Assembly: GCA_028821265.1 (NCBI GenBank)
Contig: JAPPGU010000013.1
Coordinates: 1 to 54,892 of the forward strand
From: a bacterium
Lineage (GTDB): Bacteria > Actinomycetota > Acidimicrobiia > Spongiisociales > Spongiisociaceae
Direction: 5' to 3'
Length of the DNA stretch: 54,892 nt
Shown here in pieces: positions 32,982 through 41,621 of this stretch (position 1 is the first letter of the stretch; each line of letters opens with the position of its first letter). The notes beneath the pieces are model-generated. The model was given only the letters and a program-made list of their open reading frames with translations. It did no database searches and was not told the DNA's origin. A program made the translations under genes and the position numbers.

Positions 32982-34256
32982 ATGACCGACACCTACCAGC
33001 TGATCCTGTGGGCCATATTCTCCCTGTGTCTCCTGGCGTCCGGGTTCCTGTCGGGCAGCGAGACGGCGCTGACAGCCGTGGCGCGGGAGCGCGTCCAGCA
33101 GCTGGCGGCCACGGGCAGGCGGGGGAGGCGGCTGGAAGGACTGGTCGACGACCTGGAAGGCTCGATCGGCACCATCCTCGTGGCCAACAACTTCGTCAAT
33201 ATCCTGGCGACGTCGGTGGCGACCGCGCTGGCATTCCAGCTGGTAGGCGAGACGTGGGGGACGATCCTGTCGACCGTGGTGGTGACCATCCTGGTGCTGG
33301 TGATCGGGGAGGTGACTCCCAAGACGCTGGCGGCCCGCTATCCGGAGCGGTACGGGATGACCGTGGCGGTGGCCGTGTGGGCCCTGGCGGTTGCGATCAG
33401 GCCCATCGCCGGGGTGTTCATCGGCCTCGGGCAGGGAATCCTGCGGCTGCTCCGCCTTCCTGCTCGGAACGATACGGGCGTCACGCCGGCCGACGTGCGG
33501 GCGCTGGCCGTGCTCGGGGAACGGGGCGGCGAGATCGAGCCGGGCGAACGGGAGATCATCGAGCGCCTCTTCCAGAAGGCCGACCAGCCGGTCCGCGATG
33601 TGATGACGCCGAGGGTCGACATCGTGGCCCTGGCCCTGCCCGTCACCTCTTCCGACGTCCGGGTAGAGGTAGCGAGAACGGCCCACTCCCGCTTCCCGGT
33701 GGTCGGCGAGGAGGGGAATCCGGACTCGATCCTGGGGATCCTCTACGCCAAGGACGTGCTCAGCCACACCGAGGAGCTGGATAGTCAACGGATCTCGGGC
33801 CTGCTCAGGACCCCCTACTACGCGCCGGAGAGCGCCTCGGTGATGCGGGTGCTGGAAGACCTGCGTGTCCGGCGGATCGGCTTCGCCATCGTCACCGATG
33901 AGCATGGGGGAGTGGACGGGCTGGTGACGATCAAGGATCTCGTCGGAGAACTGGTGGGCGAGCTCCAGGACGAGTACGACCCCCGCGTGCCCACGATCCT
34001 GCCGATCGGGCGGCAGGTGTGGCTGGCGGATGGCCGGACCCCGATAGACGAGCTGGAAGAGGCAACAGGTGCCGAGGTCGAGGACGGACCCTATTCCACC
34101 GTGGCCGGGCTGTTCCTGAGCCTGTCCGGGAACATCCCGGCGGAGGGCGACCACGTCAGCTACGAGGGACTCCGGCTCACGGTGCTGACCATGGACCGGC
34201 GCCGCGTCTCCAGAATCAGGGTGGACGCGACCGGGAGGGCACAACCTCCCGCGTAG
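32982..34256 (+). CDS. CNNM/CorC-HlyC family transporter-like protein
   Basis: The 424-residue protein has an N-terminal DUF21 membrane domain ([20 protein letters not shown], then [20 protein letters not shown]), a CBS pair (from about residue 205: [14 protein letters not shown], and [20 protein letters not shown]) and a C-terminal CorC_HlyC domain. These proteins are implicated in Mg2+/Co2+ export; haemolysin naming is historical. It lies 55 bases upstream of tRNA-Pro. Confidence 0.92.
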   Translation: MTDTYQLILWAIFSLCLLASGFLSGSETALTAVARERVQQLAATGRRGRRLEGLVDDLEGSIGTILVANNFVNILATSVATALAFQLVGETWGTILSTVVVTILVLVIGEVTPKTLAARYPERYGMTVAVAVWALAVAIRPIAGVFIGLGQGILRLLRLPARNDTGVTPADVRALAVLGERGGEIEPGEREIIERLFQKADQPVRDVMTPRVDIVALALPVTSSDVRVEVARTAHSRFPVVGEEGNPDSILGILYAKDVLSHTEELDSQRISGLLRTPYYAPESASVMRVLEDLRVRRIGFAIVTDEHGGVDGLVTIKDLVGELVGELQDEYDPRVPTILPIGRQVWLADGRTPIDELEEATGAEVEDGPYSTVAGLFLSLSGNIPAEGDHVSYEGLRLTVLTMDRRRVSRIRVDATGRAQPPA

Positions 34257-34310
34257 GCGCCGGGCGGGGTGTCCGCCGGGCGGGGGAGCGGGTATGCTTG
34301 TTGCCCCACA

Positions 34311-34387
<77 letters not shown>

Positions 34388-34522
34388 GCACTCTGTTGGT
34401 GCTTGACTCTCGCGGCCCGGCGGGCCTTGATCGGAAGGTGTCCGCCCACGAAGACGGTTCCGAACACGCCTTTCGCCGTCCCGCTTAGTAAAGGCGGACG
34501 GGGTTTCCTTAACTTACGCCCG

Positions 34523-34537
34523 CCTCTTGTTAAGAGG
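34523..34537 (+). terminator. Possible terminator downstream of tRNA-Pro
   Basis: CCTCTT-GTT-AAGAGG forms a 6-bp stem followed by TCTTTAG. It lies in the 234-base gap between tRNA-Pro and the class II aldolase gene. A wider nested pairing (AGGCGG near 34492 with CCGCCT near 34520) surrounds it. The U-run is weak, so this is tentative. Confidence 0.4.
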
Positions 34538-34621
34538 TCTTTAGTCCACCCTCCGACGGAAGCTTGTACCGGATTGCGCTACTGAGAATGAGTGGGGTAG
34601 GCCGCCTGCAGGAGGGACTTG

Positions 34622-35404
34622 CTACCCGGCGGCTCCGGGCTCCAGCTTGGACGCCACCGCGTACTCGAATGCGGCGAGCGCGCTCGACACGTGGCCGATC
34701 TCCCGCGCCGCGATCGCGGCTGCCTCGGCGCTGATCGGCCGGGCATCGGGGGCCTTGACGTGGACCTCCGCCACCCGCTCGAGCAGCAGGAACCAGCCGA
34801 TCGCCTCCTCGACCGAGCCGCCCACGGTGACCGGTCCGTGATTGCGCAACAGCACCGCTTTGGCCTCGCCCAGCGTGGCGGCGATCTTCTTGCCGGTGTC
34901 GAAGTCCGAGACCTGGACCTCCTCGCCCTCGTACACCTCGTGGTCGTCCAGGAAGGCGGTGGCCTCCTGGCAGATCATGCGGAAGCCCTCCACGTTGGCC
35001 GCCCAGGGCGTGGCGTACGGGGTGTGGGTGTGGGCCACCGCCACTGCGTCGGGACGGGCCTCGTGGATGGGAGCGTGGATGTGGTAGGCGGTCATGTTGA
35101 TCGAGCCGCCGCCCTCCACTCGCCCATCCGGACCGACCAGCACCAGGTCGTCGGTGGTGGTGCGGTGGAACGGCACCCCGTAGCGGATCAGCCACATGGC
35201 GTCGGTGCGTTCCGGGTCCCGAGCCGTGATGTGCCCGTCTCCCAGCGATCCCCATCCGAACGCGCCGAACAGGCGGTAGGAGGTGACGAGCATCCGTTTC
35301 CGGTGGGCGCGTAGTTCCTCGACCGAGGCGGATCCGGTTTCGGCGCGGGCGGCCGCTCCCTCGGATGCGATGCCAGATCGCCAAACGGGGTAGGAATCGG
35401 CCAT
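34622..35404 (-). CDS. Class II aldolase/adducin family protein
   Basis: The 260-residue protein starts at ATG 35404 (a TTG two codons upstream is possible). It has the fuculose-phosphate-aldolase fold signatures GWGSLGDGHITARDPE, HIHAPIHEARPDAVAVAHTH (zinc histidines) and LLRNHGPVTVGGSVEEAIGW. Members act on sugar phosphates or decarboxylate small acids; the long C-terminal part is like the eukaryotic-adducin-related bacterial group. The substrate is unknown. It is a single gene. Confidence 0.88.
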   Translation of the reverse strand: MADSYPVWRSGIASEGAAARAETGSASVEELRAHRKRMLVTSYRLFGAFGWGSLGDGHITARDPERTDAMWLIRYGVPFHRTTTDDLVLVGPDGRVEGGGSINMTAYHIHAPIHEARPDAVAVAHTHTPYATPWAANVEGFRMICQEATAFLDDHEVYEGEEVQVSDFDTGKKIAATLGEAKAVLLRNHGPVTVGGSVEEAIGWFLLLERVAEVHVKAPDARPISAEAAAIAAREIGHVSSALAAFEYAVASKLEPGAAG

Positions 35405-35437
35405 CGCCAACAGATTACCCGAGGATCACGACCTAGC

Positions 35438-36454
35438 TCAGATCAGCAGCTCGGCGATCTCCACCGCGTTGAGCGCCGCCCCCTTGCGCAGGTTGTCGCC
35501 CACCACCCACAGGCTGATGCCCCCGGGCACGCCGATGGTGGGACGGATGCGACACGCCAGCACCGGGTCCTGGCCCGCCGAGTCCAGCGGGGTGGCCACC
35601 CGCTCATCGCTCCACAGTTCGACACCGGGTGCGTCCGTGAGCACCCGCCGGGCGGTTTCGGGGTCGACCGCCGAGTCGAACCACATCGAGGCGGAGATAC
35701 CGTGGCCCACCATGACCGGCACCCGCACGCAGGTCGGCTCCACCTCGATGCTGTCCCGCTCGAGGATCTTGCGGCTCTCGTTCACCAGCTTCCACTCTTC
35801 ATCGGTGTGGCCTGCATCGGTGAGCGTCCCGGCCATGGGCAGGACATTGAAGGCGATGGGCCGCTGGAACGGGTCGGTCTCGCCCTCCTCCCATCCTCCC
35901 TGCACCAGTGCCTCACGGCGGTTGCCGAGCTCGACCGTCTGTTGCCAGAGGGTGTCCATGCCGGTCATCCCGGCCCCCGAGACCGACTGGTAGGACATGG
36001 CCACCATGCGGGCCAGCCCGGCGTGGTGGTGGAGCGGTCCGGCGGCCATCATGAGCGTCATGGTGGTGCAGTTCGGGTTGGCGATGATGCCGTCGTTGTC
36101 GGCTGCCGCGTGGTCGTTGACGCCCGCCACCACCAGCGGAACCTCGGGCGCCATGCGGAAGGCGGAGGAGTTGTCGATGACGATCGCTCCCCGGTCCACG
36201 AAGGACTGGGCGAACTCCCTGCTCCTTCCCGCACCGGCGGAGAAGAGGGCGATGTCGATCCCCGAGGGATCGGCCGAGGACAGATCCTCCACCGCGACGT
36301 CGCCCCAGCGGGTGGCGACCACCCGGCCGGCCGACCGAGCCGACGCCATGAGACGCAGCTCCGAGAGCGGGAAGTCCCGTTCCTCGAGGATCTCGATCAT
36401 GGTGCGGCCCACCGCTCCGGTGGCGCCGACCACGGCCACGCGCGGATCAGGCAT
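35438..36454 (-). CDS. asd: Aspartate-semialdehyde dehydrogenase
   Basis: The 338-residue enzyme reduces aspartyl phosphate to aspartate semialdehyde, leading to lysine, diaminopimelate, threonine and methionine. The NADP-binding loop is VVGATGAVGRTMIEIL; the nucleophile is Cys in NPNCTTMTLMMA; SYQSVSGAGMTGMD and the conserved HTDEEWKLVNESRKIL are present. It overlaps lysC by eight bases (ATGCCTGA), so the two first steps of the pathway are co-translated. Confidence 0.96.
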   Translation of the reverse strand: MPDPRVAVVGATGAVGRTMIEILEERDFPLSELRLMASARSAGRVVATRWGDVAVEDLSSADPSGIDIALFSAGAGRSREFAQSFVDRGAIVIDNSSAFRMAPEVPLVVAGVNDHAAADNDGIIANPNCTTMTLMMAAGPLHHHAGLARMVAMSYQSVSGAGMTGMDTLWQQTVELGNRREALVQGGWEEGETDPFQRPIAFNVLPMAGTLTDAGHTDEEWKLVNESRKILERDSIEVEPTCVRVPVMVGHGISASMWFDSAVDPETARRVLTDAPGVELWSDERVATPLDSAGQDPVLACRIRPTIGVPGGISLWVVGDNLRKGAALNAVEIAELLI

Positions 36455-37685
36455 CGGCGCCGACCTCCGCCGTGATCACGGGCGGGTCGAACTCGGCGTG
36501 CAAGGCCCGCACCGCGTCCTCCACCGAGTCTCGGTTCACCACGCACGAGATCCGGATCGGGGAGGTGGAGATCATCTCGATGTTGATGTCGGCGTCGCCA
36601 AGGGCGCGGAACACCCGGGCCGCCACCCCGTGCGTTGATCTCATTCCCGCTCCCACCAGCGACACCTTGCCCACGTTGGCATCCACGGAGGAGCCCGTGG
36701 CCTCCAGCTCCACGACCAGCTCGGCGGTGGCCTGGCGGGCGATCTCGATATGGGCTTCGGGGACGGTGAAGCTGAGGTCGGTGCATCCATCCGCGCCCAC
36801 GTTCTGGACGATCATGTCGACGTTCACCCGCGCGCTTGCCAGCTTCTCGAAGATGGCCGCCGCGACGCCGGGCCGGTCGGGTACTCCCCAGAGAGTCACC
36901 TTCGCCTCCGAAGTGTCATGAGCGATTCCGCTGATAATTGCTTCTTCCATCACATTCTCCTTGACCCAGGTCCCCTCGTCCTGCACGAACGATGACCGCA
37001 CGTGGATCGGGATCTTGAACTTTCTCCCCACTTCCACCGAGCGTGCCATCAGCACCCCGGCGCCCCCGGCGGCCAGCTCGAGCATCTCGTCGAAGGAGAC
37101 CTCGGCGAGCTTGCGAGCGTCGGGCACCACCCGGGGATCGGCCGTGTACACCCCGTCCACATCGGTGTAGATCTCGCACACCGCCGCGGAGTGGGCCGAG
37201 GCCAGCGCCACCGCGGTGGCGTCGGAACCGCCCCGCCCCAGGGTGGTCACCTCCCTGGAATCGGGATTCACCCCCTGGAAGCCGGCCACGATCACCACTT
37301 GCCCTGCGGCGAGACCGTCCCCCACCCGGTTCCCTCGTATCGCCGTGATCTTCGCCTCACCGTGTTCCGAGTCGGTGAGTATCCCGGCTTGGGCACCGGT
37401 GAGGCTCAGCGCGGGGATGTCCTTGTCGTGGAGAGCCATGGCGAGCAACGCCATGGAGATGCGCTCGCCCGCCGTCAGGAGCATGTCCATCTCCCGGGCC
37501 GGCGGCCTGGCGCTCACCTGACGGGCGAGGGCGATCAGGTCGTCGGTTTGGCGGCCCATCGCCGAGACCACCACAACCACGTCGTTACCGGAGCGCTTGG
37601 TACGAGCCACCCGGTGGGCGACGCGCTCGATGCGCTCGGAGTCGGCTAATGACGTGCCGCCGTACTTTTGGACGACCAGAGACAT
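36447..37685 (-). CDS. lysC: Aspartate kinase
   Basis: The 412-residue enzyme phosphorylates aspartate. The N-terminal kinase domain has [15 protein letters not shown] and [13 protein letters not shown], and two ACT regulatory domains follow from about residue 260 ([20 protein letters not shown]-like, then [19 protein letters not shown]), which usually sense lysine and/or threonine. Many actinobacterial lysC genes contain an internal start for a separate beta chain; I did not find a decisive one. No lysine riboswitch is visible in the short leader. Confidence 0.95.
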   Translation of the reverse strand: MSLVVQKYGGTSLADSERIERVAHRVARTKRSGNDVVVVVSAMGRQTDDLIALARQVSARPPAREMDMLLTAGERISMALLAMALHDKDIPALSLTGAQAGILTDSEHGEAKITAIRGNRVGDGLAAGQVVIVAGFQGVNPDSREVTTLGRGGSDATAVALASAHSAAVCEIYTDVDGVYTADPRVVPDARKLAEVSFDEMLELAAGGAGVLMARSVEVGRKFKIPIHVRSSFVQDEGTWVKENVMEEAIISGIAHDTSEAKVTLWGVPDRPGVAAAIFEKLASARVNVDMIVQNVGADGCTDLSFTVPEAHIEIARQATAELVVELEATGSSVDANVGKVSLVGAGMRSTHGVAARVFRALGDADINIEMISTSPIRISCVVNRDSVEDAVRALHAEFDPPVITAEVGADA

Positions 37686-37784
37686 GGCAAGCAGTTCCAG
37701 GGAGGGGCGCGGGTGGGTCGCATTCTATTGCTCCGATCCGCGTTGGCGTGCTGTGGCGCGTCGGAGACTCTTACAATAGCCCCC

Positions 37785-38024
37785 ATGGGGAGCGAGAAGA
37801 GAGCCCGGCAGAAGCAGAACCGCCAGGCGCGCCTCGAGGAGGAGCGCCGTGCTGCTCAGCGGGCCAAATGGCGGCGCCGGATCACCACGGGGCTGGTACT
37901 GGTTGCGATACTTGTGGTGGTCTTCGTGGTCGGGAACCTGCTCACCGGCGACAGCGGCGCCGGCGTAGCGTCCACCACCGTCCCGGCCGTCACCGACACC
38001 ACCGCCGCACCGGGCGGCCCATAG
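37785..38024 (+). CDS. Short basic single-pass membrane protein, possibly truncated
   Basis: From ATG 37785 the protein has 79 residues: a charged coil (RARQKQNRQARLEEERRAAQ), one membrane helix (about residues 34-52, TTGLVLVAILVVVFVVGNLL) and a Thr/Ala/Pro linker that ends abruptly. This is the layout of the membrane anchor of actinobacterial cyclophilin-type peptidyl-prolyl isomerases, but the catalytic domain is missing. The structured repeat copy B starts 55 bases after the stop. It may be a decayed gene or a small protein in its own right. Confidence 0.6.
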   Translation: MGSEKRARQKQNRQARLEEERRAAQRAKWRRRITTGLVLVAILVVVFVVGNLLTGDSGAGVASTTVPAVTDTTAAPGGP

Positions 38025-38078
38025 GGACCGGGTTCCGGGTGGCCTAGTAGCCGAACACATGAGGGACCCCGAGACGTC

Positions 38079-38305
38079 GAGAACGCGAAAATCGCCGAAA
38101 CCCGCCGTCCCCGGCGGGCCCATCCCCCAGCCACCACCTCCTTCGGTCCGAGCGCGTTCCGCTATCCCCCGACGGGTCCGCTCCCAATCGATCCCAGTTC
38201 CGGTTCCCTCGACGTCGATTAGGTGAGAACCGGCGGTGCTTGTGACTGCCGTCCAGTATGCAAGTGGTGTGTGACAGTTTCAACCCCCTTGTCCGGGCGG
38301 CGGGA
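38079..38305. repeat. Structured intergenic element, copy B
   Basis: It lies in the 434-base gap before the PHP gene. Head GAGAACGCGAAAATCGCC at 38079; hairpin 1 CCCGCCG-TCCC-CGGCGGG at 38101-38118; C-rich CCACCACC tract; long stem CCGGTTC (38200-38206) with GAACCGG (38227-38233) enclosing palindrome TCGACGTCGA (38209-38218); GGTGCTTG; GTGACAGTTTCAACCC at 38271 and TCCGGGCGGCGGG. Hairpin 1 and the long stem use different bases from copies A and C but still pair fully. The middle hairpin is weaker here. The remaining 150 bases before the PHP gene hold only a small hairpin at 38423-38441. Confidence 0.72.
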
Positions 38306-38458
38306 CCATGCCACCACGACAGTCGGGTAATGGACGTAGCAAACAGAGGACTCGGGACCGGTTCTCGGCAGCGGACATCACCGGGACCTGCATGCCACGA
38401 CCAGCCCGACTCCTTACCGGCGCCCGATCCGAGGAATCGGGGTTAGCCTCATCTCCGG

Positions 38459-39304
38459 ATGGCCGTCGATCTTCACACCCACTCCACCGCCTCCGACGGC
38501 AGCGAGAGCCCGGCCGCGGTCGTGGCGCTGGCCGTCCGGGCCGGTCTTTCCGCGGTGGCCCTGACCGACCACGACACCCTCGAAGGGATCGAGGAGGCCC
38601 GAGCCGAGGCGGGCCGGGCCGGTATCGAGCTCATCCCGGGTGCGGAGGTGGCCTGCGAATGGAAGGGCGGCGGGCTCCACATGGTGGCGCTGTTCCTGGA
38701 ACCGGGACCCGGCCCGCTCCAGGATCGCCTGGCGGAGTTCCGGGCCGGCCGGGACCGCCGCAACCGGGCCATCGCCCGGCGTCTTGACGAGATCGGTGTG
38801 GACATCGACTACGAGGAGGTCCTCGTCCAGGCCCGGGGCGGGAGCGTGGGCCGGCCCCACTTCGCGGCCCTCCTGGTCGCCAAGGGATACGTTCCCGACA
38901 TCCCCACCGCCTTCCGGGAGTACCTCGGGTCGCGGGGCGTGGCCTACGCCACCCGCCCGCTGCTCCCGCCCGAGGAGGCCATCGGGTTGGCGCGCCGCTC
39001 GGGCGGAGTGCCGGTGGTGGCGCATCCCCACACGTTGGGATTGAACACGGCCGAGGAGTATGCGGACGCCTTCCGGCGCCTGGCCGGTTACGGTCTGGTG
39101 GGCGTGGAGTGCTACTACGGCGAGTACCCGGCCGAGACCCGCCGCCGACTCGAGGCGACCGTCCGGTCGTTCGGCCTCCTTCCGTCAGGCGGGTCGGACT
39201 TCCACGGCTCCTACAAGCCCGGCCAGCGGGTGGGGGTCGGACGGGGCGATCTGGTCGTCCCCGACCGGATCCTGGAGGACCTGCAGGCCGCCCGGGACGG
39301 CTGA
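38459..39304 (+). CDS. PHP-domain phosphoesterase (RNase AM/NrnA-like)
   Basis: The 281-residue protein has the PHP metal-site motifs DLHTHSTASDGSESP, LTDHDTLEGI, PGAEVACEW, VVAHPHTLG and GGSDFHGSYKPG. It matches the group of 3',5'-nucleotide bisphosphate phosphatases and 5'-3' exoribonuclease RNase AM. It probably degrades short oligonucleotides or pAp; the exact substrate is not certain. It lies five bases upstream of murJ. Confidence 0.88.
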   Translation: MAVDLHTHSTASDGSESPAAVVALAVRAGLSAVALTDHDTLEGIEEARAEAGRAGIELIPGAEVACEWKGGGLHMVALFLEPGPGPLQDRLAEFRAGRDRRNRAIARRLDEIGVDIDYEEVLVQARGGSVGRPHFAALLVAKGYVPDIPTAFREYLGSRGVAYATRPLLPPEEAIGLARRSGGVPVVAHPHTLGLNTAEEYADAFRRLAGYGLVGVECYYGEYPAETRRRLEATVRSFGLLPSGGSDFHGSYKPGQRVGVGRGDLVVPDRILEDLQAARDG

Positions 39305-39308
39305 AGCC

Positions 39309-40868
39309 ATGCGCCGGACGACAGAAGGGATAGCTCGGGCCGCCTCGGTGGTGGCGGTCGGGATCCTGGTATCCCGCATCCTGGGGTTCGCCCGCAACGT
39401 GGTGCTGGCCAACCGGTTGGGCGATAGCCCGGCCGCCGACGCCTACGAGGCCGCCTTCATCATCCCCGACTTCCTCAACTACCTGCTGGCCGGGGGCTTC
39501 CTGGCGATCACGTTCATCCCCATCCTCAGCAGGTACCGGGCCAGAGGCGACAGCGCGGGCGCCCGGGCCGCGTTCAACGCGGTGCTCGGGCCGGTGGCGG
39601 TGCTCATCATCGCCCTGACCGTCGCGGCGACGCTGGCCGCCGACCTGGTGGTGGGGTGGCTGTTCGGTTCGGGCGACCGTCTCGACGCCGTGCAGCTGGC
39701 CGAGGTGGCCCGCCTCACCAGGCTGGTGCTGCCGGCGCAGGTCTTCTTCGTGGTGGGCGGTCTGTTCACGGCGGTCCAGTACGCCCACGGGCGGTTCCTG
39801 GTCCCGACCCTGGCCCCGATCATCTACAACCTCGGGATCATCGTGGGCGGCTTGCTGGGAACCTCGTCCGGCGAGGCTTCGGCCACCGGCTTCATCGTCG
39901 GCGCGGTGGCGGGGGCCTCGATCGGTAACTTCGCCCTCCAATGGTGGGGCGCCGCTCGGGCGGGCTTCCGGGTGCGCGTGAGGGTTCCCGACTTCCGGCA
40001 TCCGGCCTTCCGCGAGTACCTGCTACTGGCATTCCCCCTGATGGTGGGCCAGTCGATCGTGGTGCTCGACGAGTCCATCGGCAAGATCGTGGCGGCGGCG
40101 GCATCGGACGGGTCGATCTTCAGCCTGAACCTGGCCCGGCGGGTCAACATGTTGCCGGTGGGCGTGATCGCCCAGGCCGCCGGGGTGGCCGCCTTCCCGT
40201 TCCTCGCCCGGCTGGTGGCGGAGGGTCGCGGCGCCGAGATGCGGGAGTCGATGGGCCGCACCATCCGTACGGTCCTGTTCGCGTCGGGCGGGGCGGTGGC
40301 GGCCGCGGTGGCGGTCGGCCTGCCCGCCGTCCGGGTCGCCTTCCAGCACGGAGCGTTCAGCGAGGACGGCACGGTGCTGGTGGCGGCGGCCCTGGTGGGG
40401 TACTCGCTCGGTATTCCGGCGTGGGGCATCCACCAGCTGTTCGCCCGCAGCTTCTACGCCCACCGCCAGATGTGGGCCCCGGTCATCGCCGGCACCGCCT
40501 GGGTCCTGCCCGCCGTACCCATGTACTTCCTCGGGTACCGGGTCGGAGGCGTCCCCGGCATCGCGGTGGCCGCCTCGATCACCGTCACCGGCCATGCGCT
40601 GACCCTCTGGCTGCTGTGGCGTCGCCTCCACGGCGGCGAGGGATTGGAGGGGATGGTGCGCGCGGTCGGGCAGGCGGCGCTGGGTGCGCTGGTCGCCGGA
40701 GGAGCCGGCTGGCTGGTCGCCACGGCGATAACCGGGGGGCGGGTGCCGGGCATGTCGACCGGCGTGCTGGCGACGCTGGCCGGAGGAGCGGTGGTGGCTG
40801 TCGTCTACCTGGTGACTACGTACGCGGCCGGCTCCGCCGAGGCGCGCTCGGTCGTGCGGCGCCGTTGA
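39309..40868 (+). CDS. murJ: Lipid II flippase MurJ
   Basis: From ATG 39309 the protein has 519 residues with about fourteen membrane helices. The MVF/MurJ signatures are clear: ILVSRILGFARNVVLANRLG, AADAYEAAFIIPDFLNYLL and GGFLAITFIPILSRY, with the essential Arg of the SRxLGFxR segment. MurJ flips lipid II across the membrane for peptidoglycan synthesis. It lacks the long cytoplasmic pseudokinase extension of mycobacterial MviN. Its end overlaps the opposing small gene by 53 bases. Confidence 0.93.
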   Translation: MRRTTEGIARAASVVAVGILVSRILGFARNVVLANRLGDSPAADAYEAAFIIPDFLNYLLAGGFLAITFIPILSRYRARGDSAGARAAFNAVLGPVAVLIIALTVAATLAADLVVGWLFGSGDRLDAVQLAEVARLTRLVLPAQVFFVVGGLFTAVQYAHGRFLVPTLAPIIYNLGIIVGGLLGTSSGEASATGFIVGAVAGASIGNFALQWWGAARAGFRVRVRVPDFRHPAFREYLLLAFPLMVGQSIVVLDESIGKIVAAAASDGSIFSLNLARRVNMLPVGVIAQAAGVAAFPFLARLVAEGRGAEMRESMGRTIRTVLFASGGAVAAAVAVGLPAVRVAFQHGAFSEDGTVLVAAALVGYSLGIPAWGIHQLFARSFYAHRQMWAPVIAGTAWVLPAVPMYFLGYRVGGVPGIAVAASITVTGHALTLWLLWRRLHGGEGLEGMVRAVGQAALGALVAGGAGWLVATAITGGRVPGMSTGVLATLAGGAVVAVVYLVTTYAAGSAEARSVVRRR

Positions 40869-41088
40869 TCCGGGTCCCGGTGGCGGGCCTGGGCCGGTGA
40901 TAACGGTGGTTCCATCCGGCCACGGTCCAGTTGGTGAAGCGCCGCGCCGGGGCGGGCTTGCCGTTGCGGCGTTCCTCGGCCAGGGCGTGCTGGAGCACGG
41001 CGGCGATCACCGCCGCCTCGTACGGTCCGGCGGCGCCGTCGATGCGGAAATCCACCCCGGCATGATCGGACGATCCGTTTTCGGTCAT
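40816..41088 (-). CDS. Small protein, acyl-CoA carboxylase epsilon-like
   Basis: From ATG 41088 the protein has 90 residues. It follows the epimerase gene with an ATGA overlap. The helix YEAAVIAAVLQHALAEERR followed by a Trp-containing segment (NWTVAGWNHRY) recalls the small epsilon subunits of actinobacterial acyl-CoA carboxylases, which are hard to recognise because they are so short. If so it would help carboxylate propionyl-CoA just before the epimerase step. The assignment is tentative; the gene overlaps the murJ end. Confidence 0.55.
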   Translation of the reverse strand: MTENGSSDHAGVDFRIDGAAGPYEAAVIAAVLQHALAEERRNGKPAPARRFTNWTVAGWNHRYHRPRPATGTRINGAARPSAPRRSRPRT

Positions 41089-41492
41089 GTAGGGAGTTCG
41101 ACTAGCTCGACGAGGGTTTGGTTTCCACCTTTCGGATGCACGAAGGCGATCCGGGTGCCGCGCCCCCCGTTTCTGGGGGTCTCGTCCACCAGGCGGGCGC
41201 CCTCCGCCTTCAGGTGGGCCAGGGCCGCCTCGATGTCCACCACCGCGAACGCCACGTGATGCATTCCCTCGCCCCGGCGCTCCAGGAAGCGGCCCACCGG
41301 GGTGTCGGCGTCCAGGGGTTGCAGCAGCTGGACGAAGGACCCGCCCACCGCCAGCATGGCTTCCTCGACCCCCTGGTCCTCCACCACCTCCCGGTACAGG
41401 GGCTCTATCCCGTAACGGCACCGGTACTCGTCCAGCGCCCGGTCGAGGTCGCGAACGGCGATCGCCACATGGTCGAGGTTGAGGAGCTTCAC
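41085..41492 (-). CDS. mce: Methylmalonyl-CoA epimerase
   Basis: The 135-residue glyoxalase/VOC-fold protein starts at GTG 41492. Predicted metal ligands match the epimerase: His8 (LDHVAIAV), Gln55 (FVQLLQPL), His79 (MHHVAFAV), and Glu in LVELVELPT; GEGMHHVAFAV is the family hallmark. It interconverts the (S) and (R) forms of methylmalonyl-CoA, feeding the B12-dependent mutase that MeaB serves. Confidence 0.92.
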   Translation of the reverse strand: MKLLNLDHVAIAVRDLDRALDEYRCRYGIEPLYREVVEDQGVEEAMLAVGGSFVQLLQPLDADTPVGRFLERRGEGMHHVAFAVVDIEAALAHLKAEGARLVDETPRNGGRGTRIAFVHPKGGNQTLVELVELPT

Positions 41493-41621
41493 GGCGGGGA
41501 GCGTAACCCGATGGCCGGTCCGATCTGCATTCGGTTACCGTGGCCGGGATAATGCAGCATGCGGATCGGCGTCCCGCCACGGGGATGGGACGCCATCCGG
41601 AGCCGCCGACCTGGAGGCAGA

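Noticed and set aside
37686-37784. A lysine riboswitch before lysC
   Set aside because: Only about 100 bases separate lysC from the divergent gene, and no L-box-like helices were seen.
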